From assembly GCA_903821365.1 (NCBI GenBank), contig CAIJKY010000003.1, positions 79,749 to 143,748 on the forward strand: DNA of 64,000 nt, in the 5' to 3' direction. The DNA comes from an uncultured bacterium. Its GTDB lineage: Bacteria > Patescibacteriota > Saccharimonadia > Saccharimonadales > Saccharimonadaceae. Shown in pieces: positions 1-10,383 of the stretch; within the stretch, counting starts at the first letter, position 1, and each line of letters starts with the position of its first letter. The notes under the pieces were generated by a model. It ran no database searches and was not told the DNA's origin. It saw only the letters and a program-made list of their open reading frames with translations. Both the position numbers and the translations under genes were made by a program.

Positions 1-3560
<3,560 letters not shown>

Positions 3561-3740
3561 AGAGACACTACCCCTTATAAGGTTAGATTAATGGTTGGTC
3601 CAACCACCGGTAAAAACACCGGCAATCGATGATGGCAACCGAAGATCACTAAAGTGGCATTGTTCGTCGGCTTGTACGCATGGTGCCACCCACGCATACA
3701 CGAACACTCGCGCGCCACTGTATACTACTTCTTGCATACT

Positions 3741-3769
3741 ATTGTCTAGAAGAAATTGCAAATTGTCAA
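3741..3769 (-). promoter_or_regulatory. Predicted rpoBC promoter
   Basis: On the minus strand TTGACA (3764-3769) is followed after 17 bp by GACAAT (3741-3746). The -35 is a perfect sigma-70 match and the -10 matches 4 of 6. Transcription would start near 3734, leaving a leader of roughly 170 nt before rpoB that contains two small adjacent hairpins, CCGGT/ACCGG and GGTTG/CAACC (about 3593-3622). Confidence 0.6.
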
Positions 3770-3793
3770 TACGAAAATTATTAAACGACGTGG

Positions 3794-4417
3794 TTACGCG
3801 GCACGACGAAGGTCGCGCATTGAAGTATCGGCGACATAGAGCGTGCGTTCCACCTCGACACCATCGCCAACCGGCCACACTTGAGTGCCGTGTAAACTTG
3901 GCATAAACATTGGATCGCTCTGCTCTTCAACGAGTTTCACTGAAGGTCGATTCTCTCGCCTCACCACCGTCCAGGCATAGCCCCGCGTCTCAACATCTTT
4001 TATGGCTTCTGCTACGAGTAAGCTCAGTACATAGGCTCCAGTGCCTCGCGTCGCCTCTGGACGATCAAGATCTGCCCAGCCTGCAACGTTCGGTCCGTTT
4101 ACTGCTGGCAATGACAGACGTCCTGGACGCCACAGTCGTTGTTGACGATAGCTAGCAACACCTACAAATGCATCATCCTCTGTGGCACGCACTGCATAAT
4201 AGCCCATTGCGTGGTTTTGTGCCGCATGAGCTGCACGCTCAATTGAAGCCCGAGCGGCTTCAGGACTGTTATTACGATCTACGACACCAGGAAAGTCCGC
4301 CTGCAATCGATCTGCATTACGAGTGACTGCGTCGTAATACTCTTTACCTTCCGCTTCTGATGGGTTAAGAGAGAAAGCTTGCAACCTAACCGTGGCTCCA
4401 GATTCTACACTTATCAT
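3794..4417 (-). CDS. GNAT-family N-acetyltransferase-like protein
   Basis: 207 residues from the ATG at 4415-4417; a longer upstream reading would overlap clpP and lacks support. The centre looks like a GNAT fold: a beta-strand region GYYAVRATEDDAFVGVAS, then RGTGAYVLSLLVAEAI, which resembles the acetyl-CoA-binding motif A (R-G-x-G followed by a helix), then RRENRPSVKLVEE, similar to motif B with its Asn and Ser. Substrate unknown. It starts two bases after the clpP stop, so it is probably translated from the clpP mRNA and may share its heat or stress control. The family call rests on motif shape only. Confidence 0.6.
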   Translation of the reverse strand: MISVESGATVRLQAFSLNPSEAEGKEYYDAVTRNADRLQADFPGVVDRNNSPEAARASIERAAHAAQNHAMGYYAVRATEDDAFVGVASYRQQRLWRPGRLSLPAVNGPNVAGWADLDRPEATRGTGAYVLSLLVAEAIKDVETRGYAWTVVRRENRPSVKLVEEQSDPMFMPSLHGTQVWPVGDGVEVERTLYVADTSMRDLRRAA

Positions 4418-4419
4418 GC

Positions 4420-5016
4420 CTAAGCTTTGCTCACCACTTTGTCGGCTAAGCCATACGCAACTGCCTCTTCGGCATTCATCCAAAAATCTCGCTCCATATC
4501 TTCACGGATTTTTGATAATTTTTGGCCGGTGTTGTCAGCCATGATCTGCGTAAGACGCTCTTTGATACGAAGCCCTTCTTTAAGAGAAATTTCCATATCG
4601 GTGACCATCCCACGTGATCCACTGCTAGGCTGGTGAATCATCGTTGTTGCATGAGGCAGCATAAAGCGTTTGCCTTTCGTACCAGCGCTCAACAAGAATG
4701 CGCCCATGCTCGCCTGTAGGCCGATGCCATAGGTCACAACATCAGGCTTGATAAATTGCATCGTGTCATAAATTGCCATGCCATCATAAACACTGCCACC
4801 AGGACTATTAATATAAATGGCAATATCTTTTTTTGGATCTTCATACGCAAGATGGAGTAGCTGCGCCACCACAAGATTAGCGGTGTGCTCATTCACTTCG
4901 TCGCCGAGAAAGATAATGCGCTCTTTTAGTAAACGGCTGTAAATATCGTAGGCACGTTCGCCGCGATCGGTACTTTCAATCACCGTTGGGACTAAGTAGT
5001 TTGAAGGCTTGTTCAT
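4420..5016 (-). CDS. clpP: ATP-dependent Clp protease proteolytic subunit ClpP
   Basis: 198 residues from the ATG at 5014-5016. Serine protease of the Clp complex; it forms the degradation chamber fed by ClpC or ClpX. The catalytic triad is visible: S103 in [10 protein letters not shown]128 in MIHQPSSG and D177 in MERDFWM; the oxyanion region [10 protein letters not shown] is also present. An in-frame TTG five codons upstream would overlap the -10 box, so I chose the ATG. That ATG lies exactly 6 nt after TATACT, implying a leaderless mRNA. A CIRCE operator overlaps the promoter. The ATPase partner clpC lies in the same window (28473) with the same operator. Confidence 0.97.
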   Translation of the reverse strand: MNKPSNYLVPTVIESTDRGERAYDIYSRLLKERIIFLGDEVNEHTANLVVAQLLHLAYEDPKKDIAIYINSPGGSVYDGMAIYDTMQFIKPDVVTYGIGLQASMGAFLLSAGTKGKRFMLPHATTMIHQPSSGSRGMVTDMEISLKEGLRIKERLTQIMADNTGQKLSKIREDMERDFWMNAEEAVAYGLADKVVSKA

Positions 5017-5022
5017 AGCATT

Positions 5023-5051
5023 AGTATACAAAAAACTAGCACTCGATGCAA
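5023..5051 (-). promoter_or_regulatory. Predicted clpP promoter, leaderless type
   Basis: Minus strand: TTGCAT (5046-5051), 17 bp, TATACT (5023-5028). Six nucleotides separate the -10 from the clpP ATG, so the predicted transcription start is the A of the start codon. The -35 and the spacer lie inside the CIRCE inverted repeat, a layout that would let HrcA block polymerase binding. Confidence 0.7.
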
Positions 5052-5062
5052 TAGAGTGCTAG
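5036..5062 (-). promoter_or_regulatory. CIRCE operator (HrcA site) upstream of clpP
   Basis: CTAGCACTC, nine bases, GAGTGCTAG: a 9-bp inverted repeat with the N9 spacer of the CIRCE consensus TTAGCACTC-N9-GAGTGCTAA; only the outermost base of each arm differs. It overlaps the clpP -35 box. Its CTAG also supplies the TAG stop codon (5059-5061) of the upstream gene. The repeat is flanked by A and T runs, so the RNA could also act as a weak bidirectional terminator. Confidence 0.88.
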
Positions 5063-5583
5063 TTTTTGATCATTGCCGACCACACAACCACGCCGTCTTG
5101 GTCACAGAGCACTGGCATCATTCCCGAATCAACAATGGCATGGAACTTGCCCGCTAATGTCAATAAATAATTGATTGCTTGAGCACGTGTTAGATGCTCA
5201 TCCTCCATGATAGTAGCGACTGTTTCTGCATGTTCTTCGCAGAGCTCAACAGTTAAGAGTTTTGCGCCGATACTTGGTTCTATGCCCTCGGCGACAATAG
5301 CCTGTTCACAGAAAAACTCCGCGAGCAGCTCTATCTGAAGTTTTTCACCATCATCATACAAAGCACCATTAATTACCCAAGAGTCAGGCACCTGATAGTC
5401 AAGCACAAGCCCGCAGTTACTAATGTCACTGTCGAGCCGTATTGCTGTCTCTAAGAGTGAATACACCGTGTCATTTGGCGAGCGACAATGCTGCCGACGA
5501 TGCGACTCAACTGCAAGCGCAGCAGGTCTGTCGAGCACAATGGCACCAAGTTCAGGCTGTGGTTCTCGTTCGCGCTCAGGCAT
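5059..5583 (-). CDS. Conserved-looking protein of unknown function
   Basis: 174 residues; I do not recognise a family. No membrane segment or signal peptide is visible. The N-terminus is charged (MPEREREPQPE), and the C-terminal half contains a helical stretch, VATIMEDEHLTRAQAINYLL, that could be a small helical or ribbon-helix-helix-like element, but this is weak. Five cysteines are scattered through it without a metal-site pattern. It starts 23 nt after tig with GGGG at an acceptable distance, so it is probably co-transcribed with tig. Its stop codon lies inside the CIRCE operator of clpP, tying it physically to the protein-quality-control neighbourhood. Confidence 0.65.
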   Translation of the reverse strand: MPEREREPQPELGAIVLDRPAALAVESHRRQHCRSPNDTVYSLLETAIRLDSDISNCGLVLDYQVPDSWVINGALYDDGEKLQIELLAEFFCEQAIVAEGIEPSIGAKLLTVELCEEHAETVATIMEDEHLTRAQAINYLLTLAGKFHAIVDSGMMPVLCDQDGVVVWSAMIKN

Positions 5584-5606
5584 GAGAACCCCACATAGCT
5601 GTCTGC

Positions 5607-6899
5607 TTACGCGGCCTTCGCTGGTGCGTCGTTCAACGCCACTAGCTGTTCAATCGTTTTGTCAGTCAACGTACGATTAGCAATATCTCGGCGTGCTTCA
5701 GGTGTGCTCAGTTGCTCACTCATGTTTGGGTATTGTTGTATGAGCACTTTGAGTTGCGCGTTGAGTTCGCCCTGGCTGACTTCAATATTTTCGGCTTTTG
5801 CAAGTTCGGCAAGAATAAGACCAATCTGCACTCGCTTCTCAGCAGCTGGGCGCAGTTCTTTGGCTTCCCATTCGTCACTCGTCAGCTTTTGCTCTGCTAA
5901 GTAATCATCAAGTGTTACACCACGAGATTGAAGATTTTGGAACATATCTTTCTTCAAACTAAGAATCTGGTCTTTGATAAGCACTTCTGGCGCTGGCACA
6001 TCGCTCTTGCCAACAAGGTCTTCGAGCAAGTCATTTTTATATGCATCAAGCGCTGCTTGCTCGGCGCGAGCACCAAGCTCGTGCTCAATATCCTGGCGTA
6101 GTTCTTTGAGATTAGCAAATTCGCCGTGGCGCGCTGCGAAGTCATTATTAAGCTCCGGCAACACAACTTCGTTTACCGTATGAACCGTGCCTGTAAATGT
6201 TACTTTAGCACCGGCCAGTGCTGCTTGGTGATAGTCCTTAGGAAAAGTGACAGCAAAATCATAACTGTCGCCAGCCTTCTTGCCAACTAATTTCTCTTCA
6301 AAGCCAGGAATAAATGATTTTGAACCAAGCACTAATGGATATTGCTTACCCGCAGCACCAGGAACAAGTTCTCCTGCTGCATCACGTCCTTCAAAATCAA
6401 TAATCACTTCATCACCATCTTTACTGGCACGATCAGCTGGTGATTTCACTGCGCTGCCACGTCGCAAGTTCTCGACAACTTCGTCGATATCACTTGCGGC
6501 AACCTTTTTCACATCTTTTTTGGCCGATAACTTCTTGTAGTTACCGAGCTTAACTTCGGGCAGAATATCAGCTTCGGCAACAAGCTCTAGTTTCTCGCCA
6601 GGTACAAAGTCAGTCACATCGACTTCGGGGCGCTCAAGTGCTTGTAACTTCTCATCGGTAAATGCTTGCACAACATAAACACCAGCAGCATCTTCGGCAA
6701 TCTGGGCGTCTATCATCGCAGGGTCAAGCTGTTTTGCGGCTACACTAATAGGCACTTTGCCTTTACGAAAGCCGGGTACTTTAATCGTTTTTGCGAGTTT
6801 TGCAACCGTCAGTTGGCGGGCATCAGCAAGATCTTCAGCAGTAACTGAAACGCTAATTTTTACACGAGTTTTACTTAAGGATTCAACGGTATACTTCAT
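5607..6899 (-). CDS. tig: Trigger factor (ribosome-associated chaperone / prolyl isomerase)
   Basis: 430 residues, normal for the family. The ribosome-binding signature GFRKGKVP is at residues 43-50. A middle FKBP-like domain (about 160-245, with VIIDFEGRD and VLGSKSFIPGFEEKLVGKKAGD) gives the peptidyl-prolyl isomerase fold, and a long helical C-terminal region forms the substrate cradle. It binds nascent chains at the ribosome exit. It sits between an rRNA methyltransferase gene and clpP. A TATAAT lies 9 nt before the ATG, so it probably has its own promoter with a very short leader. Confidence 0.96.
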   Translation of the reverse strand: MKYTVESLSKTRVKISVSVTAEDLADARQLTVAKLAKTIKVPGFRKGKVPISVAAKQLDPAMIDAQIAEDAAGVYVVQAFTDEKLQALERPEVDVTDFVPGEKLELVAEADILPEVKLGNYKKLSAKKDVKKVAASDIDEVVENLRRGSAVKSPADRASKDGDEVIIDFEGRDAAGELVPGAAGKQYPLVLGSKSFIPGFEEKLVGKKAGDSYDFAVTFPKDYHQAALAGAKVTFTGTVHTVNEVVLPELNNDFAARHGEFANLKELRQDIEHELGARAEQAALDAYKNDLLEDLVGKSDVPAPEVLIKDQILSLKKDMFQNLQSRGVTLDDYLAEQKLTSDEWEAKELRPAAEKRVQIGLILAELAKAENIEVSQGELNAQLKVLIQQYPNMSEQLSTPEARRDIANRTLTDKTIEQLVALNDAPAKAA

Positions 6900-6908
6900 A
6901 ACTGTATG

Positions 6909-6914
6909 ATTATA
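6909..6914 (-). promoter_or_regulatory. -10 box of tig (short-leader start)
   Basis: TATAAT on the minus strand, 9 nt before the tig ATG (6897-6899). The predicted start leaves about 3 nt of leader. No good -35 is visible at 17 bp (TGGTAA). Confidence 0.5.
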
Positions 6915-6927
6915 AACTGAAACAGCC

Positions 6928-7767
6928 TTATTTACCAGATACGGCAGTGGCTTTTTGCATCATTTGACGGTTCGTTTCGTACATAATAATGCCTGCGCTC
7001 ATTGCCAAGTTAAGACTGTCGGCAGCGCCGCGCATCGGTAGCGAACAGCCAATGTCGTAATGCGCACGAGCATATTCGCTCAAGCCATACTGTTCACTAC
7101 CAAATATTAGGGCAGTCTTGCCGGTTAGTTCAGTGTCATACACTGAACGTTCGCACTCGGGTGTGATGGCGATAACAGTCCGGTCATTTGATTTACAAAA
7201 TTCGTATACCTCTTCAATCGATTGCTGATAAATGTGCAAATTAAAAATAACGCCCGTGCTGGCACGCACAATATTAGGGTTAAACAAATCAACACGAGGG
7301 TCGGCAATAACAATATGTCGGAATCCTGCGCCTTCGGCCGTACGGAATATCGTCCCAGCATTACCTGGTTTTTCGACACCTTCGACAACCAATAGCGGCT
7401 CGCTTGGCAATGCGCTGGCCGAAAGCTTCGGATAGGCAAATTGTTTCGCTACTGCGATCAAGCCATCTGGCCGATCACGATAAGAAATCTTTTCAAATAT
7501 CTCTTTGGGTACTTCAACAATTTCAACTCCGATCGAACTGACAAGGCTCCACTCATTCTTGCCTAAAAAGCACTCTGGACTTATCAGCACTTGTTCAAAC
7601 TGCAGCTTGCCGGACGCCACCGCCCGCTCAAGTTCGCGGTATCCCTCAATGATAAAGCTGCCCGTTTCCTTACGGTAATGGCTGCGTTTTAATGCTGTGA
7701 TATGTTTCAGCTTTGGGTTCTGGCGACTGCTAATGATATGCGTAATTGGACGTTCCATAGATACCAT
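6928..7767 (-). CDS. TrmH/SpoU-family RNA 2'-O-methyltransferase
   Basis: 279 residues. The N-terminus (ITHIISSRQNPKLKHITALK) is the substrate-binding domain of TrmH/RlmB-type enzymes. The SPOUT catalytic domain follows, with VVEGVEKPGNAGTIFRTAEG (motif 1 with N and R), IFGSEQYGLSE (motif 2) and LPMRGAADSLNLAMSAGIIMYE (motif 3), which form the SAM-binding trefoil knot. It probably methylates a ribose in rRNA; the exact site cannot be read from sequence. AGGA lies 4 nt before the first ATG (7765-7767), which I prefer to an ATG three codons later. It follows hisS by 6 nt, so it is likely in the hisS transcript. Confidence 0.9.
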   Translation of the reverse strand: MVSMERPITHIISSRQNPKLKHITALKRSHYRKETGSFIIEGYRELERAVASGKLQFEQVLISPECFLGKNEWSLVSSIGVEIVEVPKEIFEKISYRDRPDGLIAVAKQFAYPKLSASALPSEPLLVVEGVEKPGNAGTIFRTAEGAGFRHIVIADPRVDLFNPNIVRASTGVIFNLHIYQQSIEEVYEFCKSNDRTVIAITPECERSVYDTELTGKTALIFGSEQYGLSEYARAHYDIGCSLPMRGAADSLNLAMSAGIIMYETNRQMMQKATAVSGK

Positions 7768-7773
7768 TAGATC

Positions 7774-9120
7774 CTAGACGTCGAACAATCGATTAACTGC
7801 CGCTTCATCATCCTGAACGCGGTGATCATGAATAGTCGCAACCAAGCGCTCAAAACTCATTTTGTGCTCGCTTGCCTCGGCGGTAAATTTAACGGTATAA
7901 CGGTCTTCTGCGATTTCTGTCTCACCGACAAACAAAAGAAATGGCACATTGAGCTTAATTGCAGACTTCAACTGTTTATCAAGTTTACGCCCAGTAATAT
8001 CGACGGCAACGCGCACACCCTCGGCGCGCAAACGTGTCGCCAATGATTGTGCAGCAGGAAGCGTTTTATCACCGAGGACGAGCATGTACGCCTCTGTAGC
8101 TGGGCGAAGCTTGGGCACTAGCTTGTGCGTTGTTAAAAATTCTTCCATCATGGTCGCGCCCGGCGCCATGCCGACGGTTGGCACAGTATCAACGCCGAAT
8201 AAGCTCACTAAGCCGTCATATCGCCCACCACCAAACATTGCTCGTCGATTGTCGGGATGTAAATCGAATACTTCAAATACCACATCGGTATAGTAATCAA
8301 ACCCACGCATTAAAGTAATGTCGAACACCGCACTGTGCGTGCCGCGAAGCCGTAGCTGGTCGAACAATTGTTGCACGTCTTGCACCGGCTTACTCTCACG
8401 AACGAGCTTTGGCAATTCTTGCATGGTTTTCGCTCCGACAAGCTTAGCAATGCGGCCCAACCCTTCGGTTGCCTTACCATCATCGAAAATATCAGCTGCA
8501 GCATCGCGAAATTCTTCGTGCGACATCTTATCTTTGCGATCGAATAGCTTAATCATCAAAGCCGCCTGCATAACATCGAGCTCCAGATAGTCACACATCA
8601 TCACATCGATCAAGGTACGGCTATTGACTTTGATGGTGAACATTTTCTCAGTCGCGCCAAACGCTTTCATAATCGCGTCAGCCATGCTAATAATTTCAAT
8701 ATCAGCTTCGAGTCCTTCGACACCAAACAAGTCGACATTCATTTGCCAAAACTCACGCTCGCGGCCTTTTTGAGGACGTTCATAGCGCATAAAGTTAGCT
8801 ATAGAATATAAGCGCGCAGGGTACGCCATCTCTTGGCGACGCGCCGCCACCATACGACTCACGCCTGGTGTCATCTCGGGCCGAATCACAACTTGTCGAT
8901 CACCACGATCAGTAAAACTGTAGGTCTGCTCGTTTACAATTTCTTGTCCAGTCTTGGCAGCAAACAAGTCAAAGCTCTCAAGCAGTGGCGTCATGTACTC
9001 TTCGTAGCCATAGCTTTCAGCGACACGCCGCCATGTTGCAAAGATATAGTTTTGCAACAACTTATCCTGCGGATAGTAGTCTCGTGTGCCTTTGTAGCTT
9101 TGCGTGGATAGGTATGACAT
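7774..9120 (-). CDS. hisS: Histidyl-tRNA synthetase
   Basis: 448 residues from the ATG at 9118-9120. Class II aminoacyl-tRNA synthetase that charges tRNA-His. It begins with KGTRDYYP, a HisRS hallmark. Motif 2 is seen as the RPEMTPG strand and RYERPQKGREREFWQ. The HisA-type signature RGFDYYTD and motif 3 (AMFGGGRYDGL ... VPTVGMAPGA) follow, then a C-terminal anticodon-binding domain. A TTG ten codons upstream is in frame but lies upstream of the TATAAT box, so it cannot be the start of a transcript from that promoter. Confidence 0.96.
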   Translation of the reverse strand: MSYLSTQSYKGTRDYYPQDKLLQNYIFATWRRVAESYGYEEYMTPLLESFDLFAAKTGQEIVNEQTYSFTDRGDRQVVIRPEMTPGVSRMVAARRQEMAYPARLYSIANFMRYERPQKGREREFWQMNVDLFGVEGLEADIEIISMADAIMKAFGATEKMFTIKVNSRTLIDVMMCDYLELDVMQAALMIKLFDRKDKMSHEEFRDAAADIFDDGKATEGLGRIAKLVGAKTMQELPKLVRESKPVQDVQQLFDQLRLRGTHSAVFDITLMRGFDYYTDVVFEVFDLHPDNRRAMFGGGRYDGLVSLFGVDTVPTVGMAPGATMMEEFLTTHKLVPKLRPATEAYMLVLGDKTLPAAQSLATRLRAEGVRVAVDITGRKLDKQLKSAIKLNVPFLLFVGETEIAEDRYTVKFTAEASEHKMSFERLVATIHDHRVQDDEAAVNRLFDV

Positions 9121-9130
9121 AATATGGTTA

Positions 9131-9139
9131 ATTATACCA
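9131..9139 (-). promoter_or_regulatory. Extended -10 promoter of hisS
   Basis: TGGTATAAT on the minus strand: TG, one base, then a perfect -10 (9131-9136). It is 10 nt before the hisS ATG, so the leader would be only about 3-4 nt. No convincing -35 is present, as expected for an extended -10 promoter. Confidence 0.65.
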
Positions 9140-9152
9140 TACAGCAGCAATC

Positions 9153-9190
9153 AAAAATCGCTCGCTGCACCAAAGAGTGCAAACGAGCGA
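9153..9190 (-). terminator. Intrinsic terminator of the LPETG surface-protein gene
   Basis: Minus-strand stem TCGCTCG / CGAGCGA with a nested TGCAC / GTGCA stem, followed directly by TTTTTG. It lies about 20 nt past the stop of the surface-protein gene and separates it from hisS. Confidence 0.85.
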
Positions 9191-9212
9191 CTGATGAATT
9201 CTTAACATAGTA

Positions 9213-10283
9213 CTAGCTACGTCGTCGTGCTACAGCGTACATACCGATGTATGTCAGTAGGGCTGCAATAACTGGCACTGTCATACCAAACATGCTGCTA
9301 CCCGTCTCAGGTAAGCTTGCAGGCATCGTTGGCTGCTCAGCAACTGGAGCTGGGGCAGCTGGTGTTTCAACACCACCGCCGTTGCCAGGTTGCGCAGGGA
9401 CGACAGGAGTCGTTGGTGTTACTGGAGTTGATCCACCGCCATTTTCGCCTGTTGAACCGCCGCCGTTACCACGCTGGCCTTCATAGAAGCATTTGCCTTC
9501 AGCAAGATAAACTTTGCTCTCAATGTTTTGAGTACCATGGCCATTTTCGCCAACAGTCGTGATTTCTGGACCGTAGTAGACATCGATCTGTACGTTTTTA
9601 CAAGCTTCAGGCAAGTTAACATAAAGATCACTTGTTCCGTCAGTACCCTTTTGAAGTGTTACTGATGTGCTGTCAAAGATTGGCTGTGGATAGGCAGTAA
9701 CATTGCCTTCGAATGCTTGACCGTTGTAGTTGTCGGGCATTGTGTATGAAGACAAATAGATAGTGACATCTTCACATAGTGGCATGTGATCGCGAGTCGT
9801 AACGTTAACTGAGCCATCGCTAGTCCAGTTAATTACCAAGTTCTGCTGTATTTTACCATCGATACAGTCAGCTGGTGTTGGTGTTTGATCGCCTTCGTCG
9901 TCGCAAGCTTCGTGGCGTGCGTTTGTCTGTGAAACATTACCACTGTAGATAAACTTTGTTGTGTTGTTTGGGTCACTCGCAACAAAACCGGTACGTAGCT
10001 CGGTTACGCCTGGTGTTGCGTCATAGCCACCGTTTAAACTATTTTCAAAATTATTCCAGTCAACATGAACAGCAGCACTGTTCTTGTTAGTGACTTTCCA
10101 AATTGATTGGCCAAGTGTTGCATCTGAACACACTGGCACGATTTCAAGTGCGATGACGCTTGGGTCGGGTGTCATAGTAGCACCGTCAGTTGCGCGTGCG
10201 GTCACACTTGTGCTGATTGCAGCAGCAAGCATCATAGAAACGCTTGCCATAGTAAATAGAACAGACCTCGCTGTTATTGACAT
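9213..10283 (-). CDS. Sortase-anchored surface protein (LPETG)
   Basis: 356 residues. An N-terminal signal peptide (hydrophobic stretch about 8-27, ending near TARA) is followed by an extracellular region rich in Asn, Thr and Asp with several Cys. Next comes a Gly/Pro/Thr-rich linker (about 275-320, including GNGGGSTGENGGGS) that probably spans the wall. The C-terminus has the full sorting signal: LPETG at 324-328, a hydrophobic helix, and the tail ARRRS. Sortase would cleave between T and G and link the protein to peptidoglycan. Strong promoter, AAGGAG site and terminator make it a monocistronic, probably well expressed gene. It lies beside an exopolysaccharide operon. Ligand unknown. Confidence 0.88.
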   Translation of the reverse strand: MSITARSVLFTMASVSMMLAAAISTSVTARATDGATMTPDPSVIALEIVPVCSDATLGQSIWKVTNKNSAAVHVDWNNFENSLNGGYDATPGVTELRTGFVASDPNNTTKFIYSGNVSQTNARHEACDDEGDQTPTPADCIDGKIQQNLVINWTSDGSVNVTTRDHMPLCEDVTIYLSSYTMPDNYNGQAFEGNVTAYPQPIFDSTSVTLQKGTDGTSDLYVNLPEACKNVQIDVYYGPEITTVGENGHGTQNIESKVYLAEGKCFYEGQRGNGGGSTGENGGGSTPVTPTTPVVPAQPGNGGGVETPAAPAPVAEQPTMPASLPETGSSMFGMTVPVIAALLTYIGMYAVARRRS

Positions 10284-10318
10284 AAAAACTCCTTAAACCT
10301 TACCTTACACTGTAAAAT

Positions 10319-10347
10319 AGTATATCAGAAGATTTGATTTATGTCAA
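10319..10347 (-). promoter_or_regulatory. Strong promoter of the surface-protein gene
   Basis: TTGACA (10342-10347), 17 bp, TATACT (10319-10324) on the minus strand, then a leader of about 30 nt with AAGGAG before the ATG. This is one of the best sigma-70 matches in the window. Confidence 0.8.
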
Positions 10348-10383
10348 TAACATTGCTAAATAAGCTTTAGCGTTATGTCGCGC

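Noticed and set aside
3588..3906. Open frames on both strands in the rpoB upstream region
   Set aside because: Neither has a ribosome site or a protein-like pattern; one covers the predicted rpoB promoter and both overlap the GNAT gene end.
5016..5031. TTG start five codons upstream for clpP (and similar TTG or GTG extensions for hisS, tyrS, ppa)
   Set aside because: The extra codons overlap the -10 box of the gene's own promoter or lie upstream of the family's normal start; the ATG used is better supported.
5033..5066. The clpP CIRCE read simply as an intrinsic terminator
   Set aside because: Arm sequence and N9 spacing match CIRCE, and the clpC copy sits on its promoter in the same way. 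Some terminator activity remains possible.
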